Shown: one piece after another, positions 56,429 to 64,000 of the stretch
Layout: every line of letters starts with the position of its first letter
How positions within the stretch are numbered: position 1 is the first letter of the stretch
DNA from: Ochotona curzoniae
Taxonomy: Eukaryota; Chordata; Mammalia; Lagomorpha; Ochotonidae
Direction: 5' to 3'
DNA: 64,000 nucleotides
NCBI RefSeq assembly: GCF_017591425.1
Contig: NW_024465369.1
Coordinates: 30,899,501-30,963,500, forward strand
Made by a program: the position numbers and the translations under genes
Notes under the pieces: model-generated
Seen by the model: only the letters and a program-made list of their open reading frames with translations
What the model was told of the DNA's origin: nothing
Database searches by the model: none

Positions 56429-56504
56429 AAATTATCTTATAAGCTTTTAGAAACACTGTGCCCTGGCTGTCTTCCTCAGACTTCATCAGTGTGAATGATC
56501 ATGG

Positions 56505-56700
56505 CTACCATTGACAGGACTTGCTTTATGCCAGGCACTGGGCTATACTGTACATACATTTTCACATTGGACTCACACAACCAATCTGCAGCTGAGGTTC
56601 AAAAAAAAAAACTTACAGGCTAGGAGGTTCTAACTCCTATGCTGAAAGTAACGGGCTGGGATGCTGTGCTCCTGGCAAATTAATGTCAGGAGGAGGACAC
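56505..56700 (-). repeat. MIR
   Basis: 'tatgccaggcactgggctatac' and 'cacattggactcacacaacc' match antisense MIR. Confidence 0.55.
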
Positions 56701-57019
56701 AGTTATCAGAGCAACATGGATGTGTGCCTTTCCTTTACGATCTGCATTACTCAGGGACAGCACTCAGAGACTGGTGGCCACTGACTATTAGCTGAGTTGA
56801 AACCTGACATCAATTGGTTCTTGGAGATGTGTTTGTTTGCTATCACTATTCCAGAATATCGTGGACAAACAAAATGAATACTGAGGCTTACAGGATTTTA
56901 AAGTAATATTTTGGACTTGCTTCCATGAAGAAGTAGTACAAAACAGACACACCAAAAAGCACTCGAGCTTTCATCACAACCAAACACAACTGATTCATAA
57001 CCAGGCTGAAGAAGCACAT

Positions 57020-58402
57020 GGGTGATGTGATAAAATATACATTTATTAGAAAATTTCCAGCAGCATCATTTCCAGTTGTTTTTCTGAGCAAAACACATTT
57101 CAAAGTAATCACAATCAGGACTCAAAATATGAGCAGCAAAAATATGTTGAGAACTCAGCAAAAAAAAAATAATCAGTAGTACATTTCATTCATCCATCCA
57201 TTCATTCATTGTTTCATAAATGTGCAAGATGAGTACAGAAAGCCAGGAAAGCTATGTGCTATGAAAGTTGAGTTTCTTGCTATGGATCCTGTTGTGGAAA
57301 CTATAGCAACTATTCAAGAGAAGAGCAGGGCTATACAGTACATCATGATACAAATATACAGATTAGGCAAAGGACCTGAAAAAGGCCCATTAAGAATGGA
57401 TTCCCTTTCTGTTCATGTTCAACTTAGGAAATAAATAGTCATTATAATCGTATTTTCTCACACAGAGACAAAACCCAGTTGAGGCTTTATTTCACTGGTA
57501 TATGTTTTGTACCTTAGCAAGACACAAATTTGGTTCTAGTAATTCAGCTACCAGATTCCACGACCTGGAGGAAGTGACCACCTGAGATATCAGGCAAGGT
57601 CATAAGTTGCTGCATGGCCCACCAAGGGAAAGGACTCATTCAATGAAACACAAACTTGCTAAAGGACACACTTGTATTTCACGACACGGCAATTCTCTAT
57701 AGACACTACAAATACAAATGTTGACTCCACAGCTAGAGAGAGGGCACTTAGCAGCATGCTCTGGTTAGACAACAAAAGCACACAGAGGGTGAGGTTGAAT
57801 CACTTTTCCTGCCTTCTGTACTATCTGGGTCATCCATCATCCAGTCCAAATGTCAACAACACATAGTGGGCTCCATCAATACACCTGTTAACCAAGTTGA
57901 CATGTAAAATGGAACATTAAGTGCTGGTGTGTAAAAATGGACCCAAGAGTGAGATCTGCGTTCCTTTCCTGGGTAATTTAAAAGGAAATGTAAATGATGT
58001 CTCTCAGTCAGGCATAGCTAAAGTTCCCCGAGTCATTTCCCTTCCTCAGTGGATCATTTACTGGAACAATCACCAACCATCTCAACAGATACTTTTATTA
58101 GCAAATTCAATGATGTGATAATCTTTCCAAAATTTACAAATGTACAATATATTTATAGCATTACCTTCAGAAAGCTTCAGTGCAAAGATATACATATAGT
58201 ACATATTGTGGGAATTATTTGTAAAAATAGAAAATGGCGTAAGTTAAAAAAAAAAACCACACACACAAGACACTTCCAACGGTAGGCAAACAGCGAAAAA
58301 ATATATTTTTATAAAGTACTGAATGTGAACTCTCTTCATCTGCTTGTAAAAAATACATGTGCAAAAAGGTGTTTCTAGTAATCCCTTAGGTAGCCAGCAT
58401 AG
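57020..58402 (-). other. LRP2: LRP2 3' UTR (approximate)
   Basis: A/T-rich single-copy sequence downstream of the LRP2 stop on the - strand. Minus-strand AATAAA hexamers lie at plus positions 58094-58099, 57486-57491 and 57042-57047. The last gives a 3' UTR near 1.4 kb, close to my recollection of the human length. The true cleavage site cannot be read from sequence alone. Confidence 0.5.
57042..57047 (-). terminator. LRP2: Candidate LRP2 polyadenylation signal (AATAAA)
   Basis: Plus-strand TTTATT, so AATAAA on the LRP2 strand about 1.36 kb after the stop codon. Chosen over 57486-57491 only by expected 3' UTR length. Confidence 0.35.
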
Positions 58403-58573
58403 CTATACCTCAGAGTCGTCTCTCACAGCTTTCACAAGGTTTGCAGTATCTTTAAAAGTGTCTTCTGTGGCACTATAGGCTGCTGTGGCGCCTCTTTTGG
58501 GAGAAATCTTCTCAGGGAGAGATGGCGAGGGAGGTGGGGCCACAGCATCTCCTTCCTCCTGCCCATTGTCCAT
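58403..58573 (-). CDS. LRP2: LRP2 terminal coding exon
   Basis: 171 nt including TAG at 58403-58405 (plus coordinates). Acceptor 'attgtggtttcag'. Reads MDNGQEEGDAVAPPPSPSLP through SATEDTFKDTANLVK and ends AVRDDSEV. It contains the PPPSPS motif and the C-terminal PDZ ligand. Confidence 0.97.
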   Translation of the reverse strand: MDNGQEEGDAVAPPPSPSLPEKISPKRGATAAYSATEDTFKDTANLVKAVRDDSEV

Positions 58574-61500
58574 CTGAAACCACAATGAAATCGGCCATTT
58601 AGTGCCCGCGACACGACTAGAAAGGGTTTGGTGTGAACATTCAGCTTGGCCAGCAGACTCTAAGAACATGAGCAATTTCTGAAGCTAGCCACACAAACGA
58701 TTCTGAATGAACAGTGTCTGTATTATGGGAAATCACCAAAAATTACCTCTGCATAGATTGGATTTTCAAAGTTGGTTGTCTGTTTCGGTTTTCGCTTGAA
58801 GATATTCCATTTTGGTATCTTGGTGGAGAGAGAGGAAAAAATAAAAAGAAAAACATTTTAGTAATGGAATTTGCTTTTTTTTCTTATCTAGGCTTTAAAA
58901 TTGCTTCTCACTGAAGTACAAAGCAACCTGATGCCGAGGATCACGGGTCCTGGCACATGGGGTTAATTAGTTTATTTCTTCCCAGGACCCCTAACAACTG
59001 ACACTCTCTGGGTGGTTTCCACCTAACAGTTTCCAAACATGTCCTTGAGTTGTAATTTTCAGTTTCTAACTGCACCCATCAGCTCTAGAAGCTTTGACAG
59101 GCATCTCGCTCTGCCACTTCTGGATATATACAAAACCAATCAAACCAGGACACCCCCACGAGCTTTCTGAGGCCCAAAAAGGGCCCAAAAGGCCCATTTA
59201 GCTCTGGTTTCCTTCAACAAAGTCATGACTCTTGTTCTTTCTTCATCATTTCCTCCTATCCTCCTGTGGCCTGGCCTAATCCCCTGCACGTCTGGGACAT
59301 GAACCAGCAGATGAAAGAAATGTATCTCTCTGCCTCTCGCACTCCCTGCCACTCTGCCTTTAACCAAGTAAACCTTAAGAGACTCCTCCCTTGAAAAATG
59401 CCAAAGTGAGATTACAGGTGGAAGAAAGAAATAAAGGATTGTGAAGGAGGGGGCAAAGATCATTGATATAAACTCGTCCAGTTGGCATCAATTACATAAT
59501 AAGTTTTTATCCAGGCCCAGAACAGCAGCCAATGTCTAGGTCTGTTCATGGCTAAGAGTCCAATAAGACTTCCAAACTAACTTTGCAGATGCCAGCTGTG
59601 TTCATGAATTATGCAATTTTTAGGATAAAGAATGTGTGAAATGATAAATTCTATAGTTATCCTTAGGTTTTTGTTTCTTTATATCATAAAAATAGTCGAA
59701 AAATCTAAGGACTGAGACATTTCTGATCCCAATGTCTTCAGGCAGAAGTACAAATGGCTGAAATGCAAGGAAAACTCCACCGAATGGTAAAAATTTTTTT
59801 AATCTCAATATCAAACACTGCATCAGGACACTGAAGGTAGTAACCACTGAATGATCAGTTGGAACGCTAGGTGGAAGATGAATGGATCCATAGGCAGATG
59901 AAGTGGGTATAAATTAGTGCCATCTAGTGGCAGGCCTGTTAATAGCATCAGAATCAAGAATTCACGTGTTCGTGGAAAAAGATGCATGAAGCATAACTGT
60001 ACAAAAGTTGCATTATTCACAACTCCATGTTACAATATAGCACTCCTTGGGTAGAAAATTTCTCATTTTATGATTTTTAAAAAAATATTATCTGCTTCTA
60101 TACATGTGGATCTATGAATCTGTTGAGATCTCCCTGATTTGCTTAGGATTTATAGCAACCCAGCAATCTCAACATTTTTTCCAAATCCCGCAGAACCTCT
60201 GCAGTCAAACATTGTTACCTGAAACCCATCAGCACCCGGAGAGACTGCCGCTGTCTCTGGAACTGGCTCAAGAGGGTCCATGGCAGCTCCATAATTCTTG
60301 TTATCCACATTTCCAGTTACCACCACCTGCAAACACATTGAGAGTCCTTATCCAGCTTTGGAAAACCTCAGCGAATATAAACAAACCTGCCACAGTTCGC
60401 TATCACTCTTTTTGGTTTTGTTTTCTACCAATATGGTTGGCATGATTTTTATTCTTGGAGCTGCCCAAGACTAAATAATTCCTCTGTATATTTCTGACTT
60501 TGCAATAAAAATAAATAAATCTTTTAAAAAAAAAAAACCTTATTTCCTAACTTCAGGGGTGTTGATTACTAAGTCATCTCATGCCTTGATCCCGGGAAGC
60601 GAACACATCACCTCTCACCGACCGTGCTCGCTTACCAACAGCAATTTCTATTGTGCCTTCCGTGTTTCCTTATACTCACTCATGATCATACGTATGAAAA
60701 AAACATGACACTCTGGAATATGTTAGCAGTCAAATCCCAGAAAAAAAAAATGGAAGGAATAACTCCCCAAACACAATGGCAAACTGAGAATCCTGTCTGG
60801 ATATTAAGAGTAAAATTAGTTACTTTAGAGTGCCACTTAAATGTCGCCGAATTTCTGAGACTATTGGCATAATATAATTCATAATTCTCTACACATTTTT
60901 GCATACAAGCATGTCATTTCAAGGTTCCCTCTTAAGCCCAAATTGCTACAAATATATAATGAATAAGCAACAGGGCAGATAACTCACCTTTTTCATATAC
61001 TTTTGCATATTCATCATTTTATTTTTCCTCAAAGTTGGGTGTGTTTGTATGCATGGCCTCATTTTACCTCAAGTGAAAAAGCCAAATGATATCTATATAT
61101 ATCCCATCTGTTCTAGTGGTGATTTAAGTTTTGCTCTCTGGCAGTAAAATACATCCACGATTCTTATATTCTTGCTCCTAAGGGAGCTATTTATAGGGAC
61201 ACAGGTTTGACGAGGCAGTCCTGATGCCACTTGGGACCCCCACACACCATATAGGAGTGCCTGGGTCTGAGTCCCAGCTCTGCTTCCATGACTAGCTTCC
61301 TGCTGATGCGTGGAGCGGGCCAACAGGCACAGCTCAAGCAGATGGGCCTCTGCCCCTCATGTGGGAGACTCAGGCTGAGTTTGAGAATCTCAGCTTCAGC
61401 CTTGCTTAGCCAGGGCTGTTACATGCCTATAGGGAGTGAATCACCAGTGGATGAAAGCTTTTCCACTTCTCTCTCTCTTTTTCAAATGAGTATTTCTTCA

Positions 61501-62528
61501 AATAAAGCTATTTTAAAATAAATATTTCCTGCCTGTATTAAAATATGCCCTACCTTGACTTTGAAAGGAATTCAGCTACGTTAATAATGAAATTATTTAT
61601 TGTCTCCAATGCCACAAGTGTTTGGAAACAGGAGGCGCAGGTGCAAAGCTGTCAGGTACTGAATTGGTGCAGGGGCCACTTGTCTGTCTACCTCAAGGAA
61701 AGTTCTTTCCCTTCTCCCGTGCTCCTCTAAAAGATGACTGACAAGTAGAGCTGCACCAACGAGAATTCAGATTCTGTCCAAATGTGTTGCAGACCTTAGC
61801 AATTTTCAGAAAAGCACAGCAAAGGCAAGCACAGGAAGGTCCCTCAGACTTTAACTCCCTTCAAACCTCAGGGACACCAATAAGAACCAGAGTGTGCACC
61901 TGGTTGCCCAAAACTCTGATAATCATTTACTCACTCACTTGTTCAGCATTTAGGGAGGGCATGTGGCACAAAGGTATCATGTTTACCAGACTTCTAAACA
62001 TACTCGCACATCTGCCAGGGGCTCAGAATGGTATGGACTAGCCAGTCCCCAGGTTTTGGCCCCTGCCAAACCTCAACAACTATGCAGGGAAACAGGATTC
62101 AAACTGGTTTCAGGCCATGCTCTGGGTCAGACTTGCAAATAGACAGGGAAGCTAAGTCCTGGAGCACTGTGCTTTCTCCTGTTTGGAGAGCTTAGGAGAC
62201 TCTGCCAAAGACATGCTCAGTGACTGAAGATCCAACAGCAGCCGTCGCTGAGAGCAAGGGCTGTGTGCCGTCTCACCTCGGGAGGCAGAGCCGCCTTCAT
62301 AGCACTGTCTCTGGTCGCATACATGGGGTTTTCAAATATCACAGGCTGCTTCCCCAGCTCCAGGGCAAAGTGGTCACTCTGATGGAGAAGGGGAAGAGAG
62401 AGGTCACACCGGCTGGATTCGGTTCACACATACACACACACAGAGAAGTAGACTTGGATATTGTGCCAAAGTTACCACAAAGATGAAAGTTTAGAGAGCT
62501 TCTCACACATATGCACACATGCATGCGT

Positions 62529-62575
<47 letters not shown>

Positions 62576-63870
62576 AGCAGAAACACAAGGGCTCCACACG
62601 ACAGTTCTTCAACAGAACCGAAAGGTACTAAGTTATTGGGGAAATGGAACAGAAGTTCTCTCCCTGTTACCAAAGTCTCTACCGTCCCTCATCAGTGGAA
62701 AACATGATGCTGTGAGAAAACATTTGCCTTATACTACAAACTGTCATCAAACGAAAATACTACACCCCCCTCCATACCACCACCAAAAAAAAAAAAAAAA
62801 GAGTTCAATATTTAACATTGTTTATGGTTCCAACACAAACAATGTAGGCCTAGGACAGAGGAAGGTAGAGGTTGTGTTTTAATTTCATCACTGCACTTGA
62901 TCTTAGCCAAAGATTTAGCTGAGAAGCAATTTGATTTTATTACGAAGGCTACTAAATACTTTCATATGCATTTCTGCAATAAATATAAAGCTTTCTAGCT
63001 TGGTCGGTCTAGTGCAATAGTTATGTTCTAATTCAACATTCTCGATATTAATCATTTTGTTCTCAATGAGAAGTATTTCTTTCACAAAACAGTGTGACCA
63101 CTTTGAAATCACCATCCTAAAACCATACTCACCAATGACATGGCTGTGTCGATAACAGATTCAGGACCAAAACCAGATACTCCAATTTCCATGTTGTCAT
63201 CTACCCCTGATCTGAAGGTCACCCCATTTCCATTTTCAGAAGGCTTGACAAGACTGCTTAAGCTAGGAGAAAGTCACAGACACAATATGCTATGTTTTTG
63301 TTAAGTCTTTCCCAATAGGACTCTAAATCTTACTGAGAGGCAAGAATCAATTCTCACTGAGTTTATGCATGTTAACTATGAAGCTAAGTTCCCTTAGCTA
63401 TATGGGAATGTTCTAGCACATTCCAGAATGTAAGAAAGCTAAAAGAGGGCCCATCAGGGACCTACAGGAATGAAGCCAGGCTGTATTCTCTAGTCTGACC
63501 TGATCATCCCAGCACGGGGCTTAATCATCAGGACTATAAACCATGATCTGTCACCCAGGCCTCAGAAACAACATTGTTGAAGAAACTGTAATTTGGAATG
63601 ACAGTTTTAAATCTGTGCTACTTTTGTTCCCATAGAAGAAGCGAACTGTTCACTGTACTTTTAACTTGAAACTCTAAAATAAATGAAATCACTCACTGGA
63701 TCACATCGCACAGGCTTCTAAAATAAACATCCCACACCTTGGAACTAACCTTGGTAGCTTGGGCAGAGCTGGCAAAAGAGAGCCAGTTTTCCTATAGTGG
63801 AAAAATGCTACAGTTGCCAGCGCTCCGACTATGGCAATCAAGAGAATTGTCAACAGCACAGCCATTGCCG
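58403..63870 (-). CDS. LRP2: LRP2 (megalin), 3' part: transmembrane helix and complete cytoplasmic tail in six exons; gene continues past the right edge
   Basis: Megalin is the giant LDL-receptor-family endocytic receptor of proximal tubule and other absorptive epithelia (family knowledge). Six - strand exons with GT-AG borders and compatible phases give about 233 residues of the roughly 4,650-residue protein. They encode a transmembrane helix (AMAVLLTILLIAIVGALATVAFF), the stop-transfer HYRKTGSLLPALPKLP, two FxNPxY endocytosis signals (FENPMY and FENPIY), a NVDNKNY motif between them, a proline-rich PPPSPSLP segment and a C-terminal DSEV PDZ ligand. All these elements are intact. Compared with the human tail as I remember it, a three-residue insertion (AVR) sits just before the terminal acidic DSEV. 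The gene converges on DHRS9 about 32 kb away. Confidence 0.97.
58747..58818 (-). CDS. LRP2: LRP2 cytoplasmic-tail exon (second FENPIY)
   Basis: 72 nt, 24 codons, acceptor 'ctctctctccaccaag', donor GCAGAG|GTAATT. Reads IPKWNIFKRKPKQTTNFENP then IYAE, with a basic patch and the second FxNPxY motif. Confidence 0.95.
59240..59385 (+). repeat. SINE 3' half, degenerate
   Basis: 'tgaaccagcagatgaaagaa', 'tctctctgcctctcgcactcc', 'gcctttaaccaagtaaacc' resemble the SINE 3' half. Confidence 0.5.
59917..59932 (-). promoter_or_regulatory. CTCF-like motif, reverse, in LRP2 intron
   Basis: GTGCCATCTAGTGGCA matches the reverse core GYGCCMYCTNSTGG fully. It lies in the intron before the last FENPIY exon of LRP2. 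Confidence 0.45.
60219..60326 (-). CDS. LRP2: LRP2 cytoplasmic-tail exon (NVDNKNY)
   Basis: 108 nt, 36 codons, acceptor 'caatgtgtttgcag', donor TTCAG|GTAACA. Reads VVVTGNVDNKNYGAAMDPLE then PVPETAAVSPGADGFQ. It is less conserved than the neighbouring exons, but the frame and both splice sites are kept. Confidence 0.95.
60478..60538 (+). repeat. SINE 3'-tail fragment
   Basis: 'tcctctgtatatttctgac', 'aataaaaataaataaatctttt' plus A-run; body absent. Confidence 0.6.
61203..61512 (+). mobile_element. Older C-type SINE in LRP2 intron
   Basis: 'gagtcccagctctgcttcc', 'cttcctgctgatgcgtgg', 'tagggagtgaatcaccagtgg', 'tttttcaaatgagtatttc'. Confidence 0.75.
62277..62378 (-). CDS. LRP2: LRP2 cytoplasmic-tail exon (first FENPMY)
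   Basis: 102 nt, 34 codons, acceptor 'cccttctccatcag', donor CCGAG|GTGAGA. Reads SDHFALELGKQPVIFENPMY then ATRDSAMKAALPPE. It contains an FxNPxY clathrin-adaptor signal. Confidence 0.96.
62530..62574. repeat. (CA)n microsatellite in LRP2 intron
   Basis: About 22 uninterrupted CA units, 150 bp upstream (on the - strand) of the FENPMY exon. Confidence 0.97.
62888..62930 (-). pseudogene. U2 snRNA-derived fragment (5' about 40 nt)
   Basis: On the - strand this reads ATTGCTTCTCAGC...TTTGGCTAAGATCAAGTGCAGT, which matches the U2 5' end including the branch-site region and 'GGCTAAGATCAAGTGTAGT'. The GGCCTTTTGG part is altered, and nothing resembling the rest of U2 follows, so it is a truncated retro-copy inside an LRP2 intron. 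Confidence 0.6.
63133..63262 (-). CDS. LRP2: LRP2 cytoplasmic-tail exon (NGNGVTFRSG)
   Basis: 130 nt, acceptor 'gactttctcctag', donor CATTG|GTGAGT. Reads SLSSLVKPSENGNGVTFRSG, then VDDNMEIGVSGFGPESVIDT, then AMSL. The exon ends in phase 0. Confidence 0.96.
63750..63870 (-). CDS. LRP2: LRP2 exon with transmembrane helix
   Basis: On the - strand the acceptor is 'ctttgtcttccatag' and the exon reads through MAVLLTILLIAIVGALATVAFF then HYRKTGSLLPALPKLP, ending CCAAG|GTTAGT. The exon starts and ends inside codons (121 nt). It encodes the membrane span and the first cytoplasmic residues. Confidence 0.96.
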
Positions 63871-64000
63871 CTATGGAAGACAAAGAGTGAAGATGTCAGT
63901 ACTTGGGGGTGGAAAAGAGCCAAACAAACTCAGCCGACAAATATCTCCTCTATAGTAGCTGAGGAGTAGGATCATTTATTATTCAAACACCAGATCAAAT

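Larger units (their letters stand above)
58819..60218 (-). other. LRP2: LRP2 intron
   Basis: 1,400 bp, GT-AG on the - strand. Holds a SINE half at 59240-59385 and the CTCF-like motif at 59917. Confidence 0.85.
60327..62276 (-). other. LRP2: LRP2 intron
   Basis: 1,950 bp. Holds a SINE tail (60478), a complete older SINE (61203-61512) and otherwise unrecognised sequence. Confidence 0.85.

Noticed and set aside
60624..60660. U6 snRNA-like start (GTGCTCGCTT)
   Set aside because: Only ten bases match clearly; the following bases do not support U6.

Overview
This is a mammalian nuclear window, most likely from a lagomorph and probably a pika (Ochotona). The main evidence is about three dozen copies of a tRNA-related lagomorph C-type SINE. 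The younger copies have the head 'gtggcctagcagctaaagtc', the core 'gatcccatatgggcgcc' and the tail 'aataaataaatcttt', which I recall as the pika form. Species assignment is inference. No bacterial-type features, CRISPR arrays or operons are present.

Two real genes lie tail to tail. DHRS9 is on the + strand with four coding exons at 17831-18140, 19586-19844, 21695-21858 and 26111-26334. Together they give an intact 318-residue retinol / 3-alpha-hydroxysteroid short-chain dehydrogenase. The last six coding exons of LRP2 (megalin) are on the - strand (63750-63870, 63133-63262, 62277-62378, 60219-60326, 58747-58818, 58403-58573). They encode the transmembrane helix and the whole cytoplasmic tail, and the rest of the gene lies beyond the right edge. 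The order DHRS9(+)/LRP2(-) matches the human 2q31 locus, where ABCB11 would be next on the left; no ABCB11 exon was seen.

Layout: 1-17.8 kb is intergenic sequence with SINEs, a broken HMGB1 processed pseudogene split by a SINE (11.5-12.8 kb) and a VNTR-bearing retroposon with a 14-bp target-site duplication (16.4-17.2 kb). 17.8-26.7 kb is DHRS9, with SINEs, MIR and old L1 in its introns. 26.7-57 kb is the convergent intergenic spacer. It holds old L1/L2/MIR pieces, a 92-bp-period polypyrimidine minisatellite, a GGGGA satellite, a lagomorph L1 3' end with a 12-bp duplication, a solo LTR nested in a SINE, a SINE nested in a SINE, a CpG-rich block at 45.9-46.3 kb, a CRE plus TATA cluster near 40.6 kb and CTCF-like motifs. 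At 53.08-56.43 kb is a 3.3-kb GC-rich tandem-repeat retroposon related to the one at 16.4 kb. 57-64 kb is the LRP2 3' UTR and last exons, with a U2 snRNA-derived fragment in an intron.

The most unusual finding is the pair of VNTR retroposons. Each has, on the minus strand, a GC-rich array of roughly 60-86-bp units, a short 3' domain and an A/T-rich tail, with target-site duplications and no ORF between array and tail. This resembles the SVA/LAVA design of primates, carried here in a lagomorph. All calls come from reading the sequence and remembered family features; no database search was run.
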